Of a stretch of DNA of 64,000 nt, positions 1-8,058 are shown in pieces. The stretch lies in contig CAZORE010000026.1 of assembly GCA_964581815.1 (NCBI GenBank), forward strand, positions 1 to 64,000, written 5' to 3'. The position numbers and the translations under genes are program-made. Origin of the DNA: Trebonia sp964581815 (GTDB lineage Bacteria > Actinomycetota > Actinomycetes > Streptosporangiales > Streptosporangiaceae). The number at the start of each line of letters is the position of its first letter. Position 1 is the stretch's first letter. The notes beneath the pieces are model-generated. The model saw nothing but the letters and a program-made list of their open reading frames with translations. It made no database searches and had not been told where the DNA came from.

Positions 1-44
1 TGGATGAAAAGGACCTCTCGGGACTTTGTCATGGCGATCCTCCT

Positions 45-1721
45 CTACCAGGTGTCTGCCGGGGAGTCCTCCTCGTCGAGCTCGTCGACCTGAGCGTCGG
101 GGCTGAGCGGGAGTTTCACCTGGAAGTCCGCGCCACGGCCTGGCGCGGTGCGGACGGTGACCGTGCCGCCGTGCGCGGTCACGAGTCCGTGAACGATCGC
201 GAGGCCCAGGCCGGAGCCGCCGGACGCCCGGTTCCGCGCCTGATCGGCCCGGTAGAAGCGCTCGAAGACGCGCTGGGCCTGTTCGGTCGTCATGCCCGGC
301 CCGTCGTCCTCGACGTCCAGGACCACGGCTGGTACCGGCACCTCCGCGGATGCGCTGCCCTCCTGGCCGGTGACGAATCCGTGCGGTGGGATCAGCGTGC
401 CCGAGGCGATCTTCACCCGGACAGGAGTGTCCGGCGGGGTGTGGGTCAGCGCGTTGTTCACCAGGTTCCCGATCACCTGCCGCAGCCTCGGCTCGTCGCC
501 CTCCACGAGGAACGCGGCGCCCGGTGCGACCTCAAGGTCGACCGGCCGGCCAGGGGCCACGATCCGGGCGTCTTGTACCGCGTCCGCGGCGAGGGTGAGC
601 ATGTCGACTGGGCTCATGTCCAGCGGCCGCTGCTGGTCAATCCGCGCGAGCTGCAACAGGTCCTCGACGAGCAGCCCCATCCGGGATGCCTCTGACTCGA
701 GCCTGTGCATGATCCGGTCGAGGTCCTGGGGAGACAGGCCGCCGAGGGAGTGGCCGTTGGCCGACGCGGAGGCGGCAGCGTTCGTTCTGGATAGCGGATC
801 GTGATCTTCGATCATGCCGCCGCGCTGACGGTAGTACTCGGCGAAGCCGCGGATCGTGGTCAGCGGGGTGCGCAGCTCGTGGCTGGCGTCGGCGATGAAC
901 CGGCGCATCCGTTCCTCCGAGCGGTGCGCGTCCTGCTCGGACTCGTGCTGGGCGCGGAACGCCGCCTCGATCTGGCTGAGCATCGTGTTGAGCGAGCGGC
1001 CGAGGCGGCCGATCTCGGTGCGCGGGTCACGCTCGGGGATGCGGTGGTCCAGGTGCCCCTTGGCGATTTCGCCTGCGGTCATCTCGATGTCGTCGAGCGG
1101 GCGGAGGTTAGCCCGGACGACCGCGATGCCGACGACAGCGAGCACGATCACGATCGCGCTTCCCGCGATCAGTTCGAACGTGATCAGCCGCTGGATCTCG
1201 GTCCTGACCGGTCCCAGGTCGACGGCCAGGACCATGAAGACGGTCTGCTGTGCGTTCGTGGCGCTGTTGATTACGGGAACGGCTTGGGCTATTACCCGCC
1301 AGGTATCGGTGCCGGACTGCGCGGGCATCGTGGTCAGCACGGGATTGCCGGAACTTGCCCAGTTGCCAGCCGGCAGCTCGGGCAGGGACTGGGCCGGACG
1401 GGAACTTCCCATGCCGGGTGGAGGAGTTCCCGGGTTATTCGGCACGAGCTGGGTTCCCGGCTGCTGGAAGGCGAGTATCAGGCCGGACTCCACGGGGTAC
1501 GGGAAGTCGAGCCTGACCGGGGTGCCAGGGGCGATGGCGTGGCCGAACACCCTCTGAAGCTGATCGTCGCGCTGCGTATACAGGTACTGCAGGACAACGA
1601 CGCTGGTGATGCTGATCGCCGCAAGCGCCATGATGACCAGCGCCAGCATCGCCGTGATCAGCTTGGTGCGCAGCGGCGTCCGGCCTGACAGTTGTTTCAA
1701 CGGCTCCCAAAGCCCGGTCAT
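45..1721 (-). CDS. Two-component sensor histidine kinase (HAMP, HisKA, HATPase)
   Basis: Membrane sensor kinase that would autophosphorylate on histidine and pass the phosphate to a response regulator. From the ATG at 1721 it has an N-terminal membrane helix, an extracytoplasmic region of roughly 150 residues rich in Pro/Gly, a second membrane helix, a HAMP linker (RPLDDIEMTAGEIAKG), the H-box SHELRTPLTTIRGF, then N, G1 (DDGPGM) and G2 (GGSGLGLAIV) boxes. The frame extends upstream to 1790, but that extension is not kinase-like, so I chose 1721. No response regulator lies at its 5' side; it may lie beyond the left edge or elsewhere. The signal is unknown. Confidence 0.88.
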   Translation of the reverse strand: MTGLWEPLKQLSGRTPLRTKLITAMLALVIMALAAISITSVVVLQYLYTQRDDQLQRVFGHAIAPGTPVRLDFPYPVESGLILAFQQPGTQLVPNNPGTPPPGMGSSRPAQSLPELPAGNWASSGNPVLTTMPAQSGTDTWRVIAQAVPVINSATNAQQTVFMVLAVDLGPVRTEIQRLITFELIAGSAIVIVLAVVGIAVVRANLRPLDDIEMTAGEIAKGHLDHRIPERDPRTEIGRLGRSLNTMLSQIEAAFRAQHESEQDAHRSEERMRRFIADASHELRTPLTTIRGFAEYYRQRGGMIEDHDPLSRTNAAASASANGHSLGGLSPQDLDRIMHRLESEASRMGLLVEDLLQLARIDQQRPLDMSPVDMLTLAADAVQDARIVAPGRPVDLEVAPGAAFLVEGDEPRLRQVIGNLVNNALTHTPPDTPVRVKIASGTLIPPHGFVTGQEGSASAEVPVPAVVLDVEDDGPGMTTEQAQRVFERFYRADQARNRASGGSGLGLAIVHGLVTAHGGTVTVRTAPGRGADFQVKLPLSPDAQVDELDEEDSPADTW

Positions 1722-1820
1722 ATGCAGATCATCGCTCGTATTACTGAACAAAACCTCAAGGAATAAGTCACACGTTGTCAGAGCGAACATACCGGGCTGG
1801 TCGGCGAGAGCGCCATCAAT

Positions 1821-1868
1821 CTGTCTGGCGTACCGACAGATATGATAAGCTGTCGGTTGTAGCGACAG
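1821..1868 (+). promoter_or_regulatory. Tandem 19-bp palindromes around a TATGAT -10 box
   Basis: Two copies of CTGTC-N9-GACAG lie at 1821-1839 and 1850-1868, exactly 29 bp apart. The inner arms also form ACCGACAG-N10-CTGTCGGT (1832-1857). A TATGAT hexamer at 1841-1846 sits between them, about 40 bp upstream of the ATG at 1886. That is the geometry of an autoregulated promoter with an operator on each side of the -10. Binding by the HTH protein encoded just downstream is inference. Confidence 0.6.
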
Positions 1869-1885
1869 AATTGAGGGAGGCGCTC

Positions 1886-2374
1886 ATGAAGGTCTACGGC
1901 ATCACAGAGATCGCCCGCGCGCTAGACACTGACCCTGGCCTGGTCGGGAAGTGGCGCGAACGGCACAAGCTCCCAGCGCCTGACGCCGAGCTCGCTACCG
2001 GCCCGGTCTGGCTCGCGGACACGATCGAGCCGCTGCTGGCCGCGGGCGGCCCCGAGCCCAGGACCCCCGGCCAGCGACTGCGCAGGTTCAAAGTCACCGC
2101 CCGCATGACCGCGGGACCGTACCCGGCCCTGACGAACGATCGCCGGTCGTTTTTCCAGGCGGCAATCGCCGCCACCCACCAGCCTGGTTCCCTCGAGCCA
2201 GCCGTGCGGTGGGACATGCTGGACGAGGCGACCGTCACGATGGAATGCGAGGCCCATGAGCCGTCGGCCGCAGCGGAAACCATCCGGTCGGTCATCAGGA
2301 AGAACGCCGAACTGGTGGCGCACATCGGCGTCCGCGAAATCGAGATCATCAGCATCTCGCCGGCCACTGACTAA
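1886..2374 (+). CDS. Small HTH DNA-binding protein, first gene of methyltransferase operon
   Basis: A 162-residue protein started at the ATG at 1886, preceded by GAGGGAGG. An upstream start at 1775 is open but would run through the promoter and palindromes. The first 50 residues (MKVYGITEIARALDTD, then GKWRERHKLPAP) resemble a MerR/excisionase-type helix-turn-helix: residues that choose a helix, then a short wing. The remaining ~110 residues match no family I recognise; the last part could be an alpha-beta fold (VTMECEAHEPSAAAETI, then GVREIEIISI). It ends 20 bp before the methyltransferase, so the two are probably co-transcribed. It probably regulates the methyltransferase, like a controller protein, but that is inferred from position and operators only. 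Confidence 0.7.
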   Translation: MKVYGITEIARALDTDPGLVGKWRERHKLPAPDAELATGPVWLADTIEPLLAAGGPEPRTPGQRLRRFKVTARMTAGPYPALTNDRRSFFQAAIAATHQPGSLEPAVRWDMLDEATVTMECEAHEPSAAAETIRSVIRKNAELVAHIGVREIEIISISPATD

Positions 2375-2394
2375 CCGGAGACGGAGGCGGACAC

Positions 2395-3408
2395 GTGACG
2401 CAAGCTGCTGCCTACCTGCTGCACCGGGGTGACGCGCGCGAGGCGTACGAGGGCTGGCCGACGCCGGTGACGATCATTAGCGACGGCGCCTATGGCGTCC
2501 GCGGGTTTCACGGGGACACGGTCGGAACAGAGAAGATCGCCGAGTGGTACCGGCCGCACATTGCGGCGTGGAGCCGGCTGGCCGGGCCCGCTACCACGCT
2601 GTGGTTCTGGAACACGGAGGTCGGCTGGGCGACCGTCCACCCGCTGCTGGTCCAGAGCGGGTGGGATTACGTGCAGGCGGTTACCTGGGACAAGGGGATC
2701 AGGCACGTGGCCGGCAACGTCAACGGCAAGTCCATCCGCCGGTTCCCCGTCGTCTCCGAGATCTGCGTCTTCTACCAGCGTCGCTTCGAGGTGACCGGGC
2801 CGGACGGGCCGATGCCCGTGCAGCGGTGGATGCGGCATGAGTGGCAGCGGGCCGCGCTGGCCCTGAACAAGGCCAACGAGGCGTGCGGCGTGGCCAACGC
2901 GGCGACCCGCAAGTACCTCACCGAAGACTGGCTGTGGTACTGGCCGCCTGGCGCGATGATGGAGCGCCTGGCCAGCTACGCGAACGAGCACGGCAGGAAG
3001 TCCGGCTGGCCCTACTACTCGCTCGATGGCCAGGTCGCCGTCACCGCCAAGGAGTGGGACGCGCTCCGGTACAAGTGGCGGCACGCCCACGGGCTGACGA
3101 ACGTCTGGCGGCTGGCCCCGCTGCACGGCGTGGAGCGGGTCAAGGGCACCATGCGCCGCGCCGCGCCGCGCGTCTACAACCCGGGCAGCCTGTCGGCGGC
3201 GCACCTCAACCAGAAGCCGCTCGAGTTCATGCACCGGATACTCAACGCGGTCACCGATCCGGGTGACGTGGTCTGGGAGCCCTTCGGCGGCCTGGCCTCC
3301 GCCTCGGTCGCCGCCGTGCAAGCGGGCCGGTTCCCCTGCGTCGCCGAAGTCGACCCCGACTTCGCCGAGATCGCGGCGCAGCGCCTCGGCGACGCGGCGG
3401 CCGGATGA
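2395..3408 (+). CDS. Orphan DNA N4-cytosine/N6-adenine methyltransferase (beta class)
   Basis: A 337-residue protein from a GTG preceded by GGAGACGGAGG. The order of motifs is that of beta-class amino-methyltransferases: catalytic motif IV near the N-terminus (ISDGAYG, residues 28-34), then a long target-recognition region, then LNQKPLEF (motif X/III area) and the SAM-binding VVWEPFGGLASASVAA near residue 300. Motif IV reads SDGAYG where the usual forms are DPPY or SPPY. The base modified and the target site cannot be read from the sequence. No restriction endonuclease is adjacent, so it is an orphan, partnered only with the small HTH gene upstream. Confidence 0.82.
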   Translation: MTQAAAYLLHRGDAREAYEGWPTPVTIISDGAYGVRGFHGDTVGTEKIAEWYRPHIAAWSRLAGPATTLWFWNTEVGWATVHPLLVQSGWDYVQAVTWDKGIRHVAGNVNGKSIRRFPVVSEICVFYQRRFEVTGPDGPMPVQRWMRHEWQRAALALNKANEACGVANAATRKYLTEDWLWYWPPGAMMERLASYANEHGRKSGWPYYSLDGQVAVTAKEWDALRYKWRHAHGLTNVWRLAPLHGVERVKGTMRRAAPRVYNPGSLSAAHLNQKPLEFMHRILNAVTDPGDVVWEPFGGLASASVAAVQAGRFPCVAEVDPDFAEIAAQRLGDAAAG

Positions 3409-3486
3409 GATGTGGAAGCCGCCGAACGAGGGCCGAGTCCCACCGATCCGATCGGGAATCCTGAACATAAATCGGAAGAATGCCGC

Positions 3487-4683
3487 TTATGTGACCGAAA
3501 TCACGCCTCTTCCGTGACGGGCGACACCCGTGCGTGAGATAGTAACGCTGCCTCGGCCGGCAGTGGCCGCCGGCTGACAAGTTCCAGCGACGCAAGGGGT
3601 CATGCAGTGAAGGGTTTCAGGGACTTCATCACCCGGGGCAACCTCATCGATCTGGCGGTCGCGGTCGTCATCGGCCTTGCGTTCACCGCGGTGGTGACGG
3701 CCTTCGTCGCCGACCTGATCACGCCGCTCATCGCCGCGATCGGCGGCAAGCCCGACTTCAGCAGCCTGACGTTCAGGATCAACCACAGCGCGTTCAAGTA
3801 CGGATTGTTCTTCAACGCCGTGATCACGTTCCTGATCATCGCCGCGGTGGTCTACTTCCTGGTCGTCACGCCGATGGCTAAGGTCACCGCCCGCTTCGTC
3901 AAGAAGGCCGAGGCCACCACGCGCGACTGCCCCGAGTGCCTCAGCAGCATTCCGATCGCCGCGACGCGTTGCATGTACTGCACCACGGTGGTGGCCCCGG
4001 CCACGCCGCCGGTCATCCAGTAACCAGGCGGGCTTCGCGCGGCCAGGCGCAAACGAAACAGCTGCGGGAGGAAGCCTCTCGCAGCTGTTTTCTGTCCGCG
4101 CGGGTGCGTTGGGGGTCGCTCCGCCGAGACACGAGTCTGGGCTCGGGCCGGGGCCTGGCCGTCCCGAGCCCAGACGACTATGACAAGGGCCAGCCAACTG
4201 TCCGGCGCTTGCGATACTCAGTCTGGCACCGCTTCCTGGTAGGAAGCTGTGGCCAAGCTGTGAACCCGATAACTGGCTCGTAACGGCCAGGATGTCGGAC
4301 TTGATGGCCGGCGTGACTGTTAGAACTGGTGCCGTCGGCTGCTCTGGAACCTGCCCCGTGACGGTCTCCCTGCTCCGCTCGGCGGCCTTACGGTCCCCCG
4401 CGCCGCGGTCCGGGATTGCCATTGCCAGCGCGGTCAGGTCGATGGCGCCGAGGTCCCCGCTGTCCCGCTCAAGGAACTCCGCGAGCCGCTCCGCCTCATC
4501 GGCGCTGAACCCGATGACCGCACGTGGCTGGCCCCATGGTTCCTTGAGCGCGTAACCCACGTACCCGACGACCGGCTGAGTCGGCGTTTCCCCCAGGCCT
4601 TGGAGCGCTCTCCAGCGCTCCCAGGCCGACTCCAGGCGCGCGGCCGCGCGTTGTGCACGGGCGACCAGCTCTGGATCACGCAT
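3487..4683 (-). CDS. Uncharacterised actinobacterial protein; 3' end doubtful
   Basis: Starts at ATG 4683 behind AGGGGGG. The first ~100 residues look like real protein: MRDPELVARAQRAAARLESA, then QPVVGYVGYALKEPWGQPR and ADEAERLAEFLERD. Beyond about 4330 the frame stays open to 3487 but reads antisense through two hairpins and all of mscL, with codons such as TTA and CTA that are rare in the real genes here. Either the true stop was lost by a frameshift or sequence error near 4300-4400, or the annotated end is an accident of high GC. I recognise no family. It lies downstream of bldC on the same strand. Confidence 0.45.
   Translation of the reverse strand: MRDPELVARAQRAAARLESAWERWRALQGLGETPTQPVVGYVGYALKEPWGQPRAVIGFSADEAERLAEFLERDSGDLGAIDLTALAMAIPDRGAGDRKAAERSRETVTGQVPEQPTAPVLTVTPAIKSDILAVTSQLSGSQLGHSFLPGSGARLSIASAGQLAGPCHSRLGSGRPGPGPSPDSCLGGATPNAPARTENSCERLPPAAVSFAPGRAKPAWLLDDRRRGRGHHRGAVHATRRGDRNAAEALGAVARGGLGLLDEAGGDLSHRRDDQEVDHRGDDQERDHGVEEQSVLERAVVDPERQAAEVGLAADRGDERRDQVGDEGRHHRGERKADDDRDRQIDEVAPGDEVPETLHCMTPCVAGTCQPAATAGRGSVTISRTGVARHGRGVISVT
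3607..4023 (+). CDS. mscL: Large-conductance mechanosensitive channel MscL with C-terminal zinc ribbon
   Basis: Membrane channel that opens under osmotic downshock. GTG start at 3607 behind AAGGGG. The N-terminus MKGFRDFITRGNLIDLAVAV with its pore-lining first helix (VVIGLAFTAVVTAFVADLI) and second helix (FFNAVITFLIIAAVVYFLVV) are typical MscL, and 138 residues is a normal length. After the second helix, the usual helical tail is followed by two CxxC pairs (CPECLSSIPIAATRCMYC), a probable zinc ribbon in the cytoplasm. It is a single-gene unit followed by a strong hairpin. Confidence 0.95.
   Translation: MKGFRDFITRGNLIDLAVAVVIGLAFTAVVTAFVADLITPLIAAIGGKPDFSSLTFRINHSAFKYGLFFNAVITFLIIAAVVYFLVVTPMAKVTARFVKKAEATTRDCPECLSSIPIAATRCMYCTTVVAPATPPVIQ
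4056..4092 (+). terminator. Rho-independent-type terminator after mscL
   Basis: A 15-bp stem (4056-4070 with 4076-4090, one G-T pair) and a 5-nt loop, followed by a short T stretch. It lies 33 bp after the mscL stop. Confidence 0.85.
4135..4175. repeat. Perfect 13-bp inverted repeat downstream of mscL
   Basis: GTCTGGGCTCGGG at 4135-4147 pairs perfectly with 4163-4175 across a 15-nt loop. There is no T-run. It lies between two genes that converge, so it may be a second transcription stop usable from both sides. Confidence 0.6.
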
Positions 4684-4916
4684 CCCGGACCCCCCTAAGA
4701 AGTTATCTGCCGGCTTTTCAGCTCGGACTTGTCCCAGCGCGGCGAGTGCCGCCTGCGCCAGCGTCAAGACCCACCCCGTCAAGATCACTTGCGCGAACTG
4801 CCCTCGCCCGCTGGGACTGCCCCCAGAAAAACCCGCCGGACGAGATCCGTCGTGAGCACGGGCAACGGCGCGATCTCCCGCGCCGCCCTCCTTGGCCGTG
4901 CTCTTCAGGCGGGATG

Positions 4917-5120
4917 CTACTCGGAACGCTGCTGCGGGATGCCCGCGAGCAGTGCACGGACCTCGGTCTCCCGGTAACGCCGGTGCCCCCCGAGCGTGCG
5001 GATCGACGTTAGCTTCCCGGCCTTGGCCCACCGCGTGACCGTCTTCGGGTCCACACGGAACATCGTGGCGACCTCGGCTGGGGTCAGAAGCGGCTCGGCC
5101 TCTGGAGTGCGTGCAGACAT
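4917..5120 (-). CDS. bldC: BldC, MerR-type developmental regulator
   Basis: A 67-residue DNA-binding protein nearly identical to the Streptomyces developmental regulator BldC, which represses sporulation genes by cooperative binding to direct repeats. MSARTPEAEPLLTPAEVATM begins the winged HTH, followed by FRVDPKTVTRWAKAGKL and LGGHRRYRETEVRALL. ATG at 5120 with AGGAGGAG upstream; a longer open frame to 5435 is not conserved-looking. It is preceded by a long gene-free leader of about 740 bp, which suggests complex control. Its presence implies a filamentous actinomycete or close relative. Confidence 0.96.
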   Translation of the reverse strand: MSARTPEAEPLLTPAEVATMFRVDPKTVTRWAKAGKLTSIRTLGGHRRYRETEVRALLAGIPQQRSE

Positions 5121-5865
5121 TGGTGCGGCCTCTCCTCCTGGATCGGTGTAGCGATCCTCGTGTTGTTGTTGTGTGGCCTTGGTGCCCCGTAGGGTGCTTG
5201 TCGTTGATATCCCCATATGGCCCACGGGGTCCATCTTGCCATCACCAGGGGTGACTAGTCGACAACTATCTGCATAGTTTCTGTCTCTGGATGCGCCCCG
5301 TTGCCCCCGTTGGCGACTGTCACTGTCAGTGATTCTAGCGATACTTATCGTCGCATCGGGCCAGATTCGGAAAAACTGCCCCGCGCGTTGCGCTTCCTTG
5401 CAGCTCAGCACCACCCCCCAGGCGGAGAGCGGCAACGCGGCGGCTGTAGCCCCCTAGACACTGAGTGTAATCTACCATGGCTGAATCGTGATATACCCGC
5501 ACACTTCTCTTTCTTGACCACGATCGTGCGACAGAGTCCCCTCGTCAACCCCGCAGGCGAACCTCTCGGGCCCGTATGCGCAGCGTCAGCTGAGGCCCGC
5601 ACCGCCCACGGCGCCGGCAAAGCGTGGCCGGCACGTGGCCTTTCCATGGGCAGCGCGATGCGTGAGCGCACAGCGAGAGCTAATCGGCGTAGTCATCAGG
5701 GCCGCAAACCGGGTACGGTTATACGTGTACGGAAGTTGGCAGACGCCGAGGTCCCCGAGGGGGATCTACGGCGGTTCTGTGTGTGTCACGGATGTGCCGC
5801 ATACGGGCCAGCGACAGAGGCATCGTGGGGCCGCACGGCTCCGGACGTTCGAGGGGGTCGAGCCA
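5121..5865. other. Gene-free divergent interval between bldC and the DUF3073 gene
   Basis: No convincing gene in 745 bp. Small symmetric elements are visible: AACTAT-N4-ATAGTT at 5264-5279 and the 13-bp palindrome TCACTGTCAGTGA at 5320-5332, both on the bldC promoter side. The two flanking genes diverge, so both promoters must lie here. No recognised RNA element was found. Confidence 0.5.
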
Positions 5866-6102
5866 ATGGGGCGCGGCCGAGCTAAGGCCAAGCAGGTTAA
5901 GGTTGCTCGCGAGCTCAAGTACAACGGCGGCGGCTTTGACCCTGACCGGCTGCGGCGAGAGCTGGGCGTCGGAACGGAAGCGCGGAGCGCCGACCACGAC
6001 GACCCGTACGCCGACGAGTACGACGCCGACGAGGACTCTCTCGACGACGATGACGCCGGTGAGGACGACGACGACGAGGACGACTGGTCGCCATCACGCT
6101 AG
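5866..6102 (+). CDS. DUF3073 family protein
   Basis: A 78-residue conserved actinobacterial protein of unknown function. It has a basic head (MGRGRAKAKQVKVARELKYN), a short conserved segment (FDPDRLRRELG) and a very acidic Asp/Glu tail of about 35 residues. ATG 5866 was chosen because the frame upstream has no family resemblance; GAGGGGG precedes it. In other actinobacteria this gene sits between purM and bldC; here the next gene is purF, convergent. Confidence 0.88.
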   Translation: MGRGRAKAKQVKVARELKYNGGGFDPDRLRRELGVGTEARSADHDDPYADEYDADEDSLDDDDAGEDDDDEDDWSPSR

Positions 6103-6124
6103 CGCGTGATGCAGTGGCTGCTTT
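6092..6124 (+). terminator. Terminator-like hairpin at the end of the DUF3073 gene
   Basis: CATCACGC (6092-6099) pairs with GCGTGATG (6104-6111) around TAGC, which includes the stop codon. A TTTT follows at 6122. Moderate strength. Confidence 0.5.
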
Positions 6125-6217
6125 TCGTGCCTAGTTCGCGTTCGTTGCCCGTCGTCGCGTTACCGACTGCGCCGACGCGACGGTCCGTGGTCGCTGCTGG
6201 CATTGCCGTAACGGCGG

Positions 6218-7678
6218 CTAAGCGCTCGTCACCGGTTCGAGTACGCCTTTGCCGCGTTCACTCTCCGGCACCGGCACCGGATAATGCCCGTCGAAGCAGG
6301 CGCGGCACAGCGACCCGGGAGACTGCTCGGTGGCCGCGATGAGCCCGTCGAGTGAGACGTAGCCGAGCGTGTCCGCCCCGATCGCCGCGCGGATCTCCGC
6401 CACGGAACAGTGGCCGGCGAGCAGCTCGTCGCGGGTCGCGAAGTCGATACCGTAGAAGCACGGCCACTTCACGGGCGGCGACGCGATCCGTACGTGTACC
6501 TCGAGCGCGCCCGCCTCACGGAGCATCGCCACGATGGCCTGCTGGGTATTCCCGCGCACGATCGAGTCGTCGACGACCACGATCCTGCGCCCGGCGATCA
6601 CGTCGCGCAGCGGGTTGAGCTTGAGCCTGATGCCCAGCTGCCTGATGGTCTGGCTCGGCTGGATGAAAGTCCGCCCTACGTAGGAGTTCTTCACCAGGCC
6701 CTGGCCGTAGGGGATGCCGCTCGCCTCGGCGTAACCGATCGCGGCCGGGGTCCCCGACTCGGGAACAGGGATGACGAGATCCGCCGACGCGGGATGCTCG
6801 GCCGCGAGCGTCCGCCCGATCTCGACCCGGGTCGCGTGCAGCCCGCGGCCGCCGATCGTGGTATCCGGCCTGGCCAGGTAAACGTACTCGAACAGGCACA
6901 CCTTGGGCGCGGCTGCCGCGAACCGCCGCGAACGCACCCCTCGCTCGTCGAGGGAGATGAGCTCGCCGGGCTCGACCTCGCGAACGAAGGCGGCACCGAC
7001 GATATCGAGCGCCGCGGTCTCGCTCGCCACCACCCAGCCGCCGGCCAGCCGCCCGATGACGAGCGGCCGGAAGCCCTGCGGGTCGCGCGCCGCGTACAGC
7101 GTGTTCTCGTCCATGAAGACCAGGGAGTAGGCGCCGCGCACCAGCGGCAGGATGCGGGCCGAGGCCTCCTCGACCCCGCCGTCCGCGGCGCCGCCGGCGA
7201 TCAGCTCGGTCAGCACGTCGGTGTCGGAGGTCGCCTGAAGTCCCGCGAAACCGGACTCGGGCGGCAGCATCGCGGCCAGCTCGCGGGTGTTGGTCAGGTT
7301 GCCGTTGTGCCCCAGCGCGATCGACACGGCGGGCGTCGACCGGAACGTCGGCTGTGCGTTCGCCCACACCGGGGCGCCGGTTGTCGAGTAACGGCAGTGC
7401 GCGACGGCGATGTCCCCGCGCAGGGCGGTGAGGGACGGCTCGTCGAAGACCTGGGCGACCAGGCCCATCTCCTTGTGGACCACGATCCGCCTGCCGTCGC
7501 TTACCGCGATGCCCGCAGACTCCTGGCCGCGGTGCTGCAGCGCGTGCAGTCCGAAGTAAGCAAGCTTGGCGACATCTTCACCGGGAGACCAGACGCCAAA
7601 GACGCCACAGGCATCCCTCGGCGGGCGGTCATCGGGATCGAGATCGTGCGTAAGGCGCCCGTCTGGCTTAGCCACCAC
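6218..7678 (-). CDS. purF: Amidophosphoribosyltransferase PurF
   Basis: First step of purine synthesis: PRPP plus glutamine to phosphoribosylamine. An N-terminal propeptide ends before the nucleophile Cys24 (DACGVFG), followed by LHALQHRGQESAGIA of the class II glutaminase. The PRPP site RIVVVDDSIVRGNT is in the second half. Cysteines in KVCLFEY, KWPCFYG and SLCRACF match the 4Fe-4S ligands of the Bacillus-type enzyme. The GTG at 7678 is followed by a second GTG; no strong ribosome site is visible. Last gene of the leftward purine operon, 14 bp after the SCP-like gene. purM, the usual neighbour, is absent. Confidence 0.96.
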   Translation of the reverse strand: MVAKPDGRLTHDLDPDDRPPRDACGVFGVWSPGEDVAKLAYFGLHALQHRGQESAGIAVSDGRRIVVHKEMGLVAQVFDEPSLTALRGDIAVAHCRYSTTGAPVWANAQPTFRSTPAVSIALGHNGNLTNTRELAAMLPPESGFAGLQATSDTDVLTELIAGGAADGGVEEASARILPLVRGAYSLVFMDENTLYAARDPQGFRPLVIGRLAGGWVVASETAALDIVGAAFVREVEPGELISLDERGVRSRRFAAAAPKVCLFEYVYLARPDTTIGGRGLHATRVEIGRTLAAEHPASADLVIPVPESGTPAAIGYAEASGIPYGQGLVKNSYVGRTFIQPSQTIRQLGIRLKLNPLRDVIAGRRIVVVDDSIVRGNTQQAIVAMLREAGALEVHVRIASPPVKWPCFYGIDFATRDELLAGHCSVAEIRAAIGADTLGYVSLDGLIAATEQSPGSLCRACFDGHYPVPVPESERGKGVLEPVTSA

Positions 7679-7692
7679 ACCAGTCTATTTGG

Positions 7693-8058
7693 TCAGGTCA
7701 GCGGAAGATACGCCGCCAGATCAGAGCGCACTCCGCTCGCCAGGACCGCCCCGGTGCGCAGCGCCTCGTCCCAGCGAAGCCGCCCGGTAGCCAGCTTGAA
7801 CCAGGTCAGCGGGTCGGTCTCCACCACGTTCGGCGGGGTTCCCCGGGTGTGGCGGGGGCCTGCCACCGCCTGCACCGCCGCCACTGGTACCACTCTGATT
7901 TCCACGGAACGGCCGGGGCGTACTCGCTCAAGCTCATGCAGCAGGAACCGCGCGGCCGACCGAAGCGCGGCCCGCTCAGGCTCGTCCCCGGCATCGAGCG
8001 CGGCGGCGACCACAGCGACGCTGGCTTCCCCGTCGGGATCTGGCTTACGCGCGGGCAC
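7693..8058 (-). CDS. Sterol carrier (SCP2-like) family protein
   Basis: A 121-residue protein (MPARKPDPDGEASVAVVAAA, then GRSVEIRVVPVAAVQAV, then VVETDPLTWFKLATGRLRWD). The last motif is typical of the small bacterial SCP2-like family found beside purF/purL in actinobacteria. These proteins have a hydrophobic pocket; the function in purine operons is unknown. Its GTG start overlaps the purL stop by one base (TAGTG), so it is probably translated by coupling. Confidence 0.8.
   Translation of the reverse strand: MPARKPDPDGEASVAVVAAALDAGDEPERAALRSAARFLLHELERVRPGRSVEIRVVPVAAVQAVAGPRHTRGTPPNVVETDPLTWFKLATGRLRWDEALRTGAVLASGVRSDLAAYLPLT

Noticed and set aside
1..44. Part of a response regulator at the left edge
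   Set aside because: Only 44 bases, no readable motif.
4717..5031. N-terminal extension of the gene starting at 4683
   Set aside because: The frame is open to 5031 but runs over bldC out of frame and has no ribosome site.
5264..5332. Riboswitch or structured RNA in the bldC leader
   Set aside because: Only short palindromes are visible, no known conserved core.
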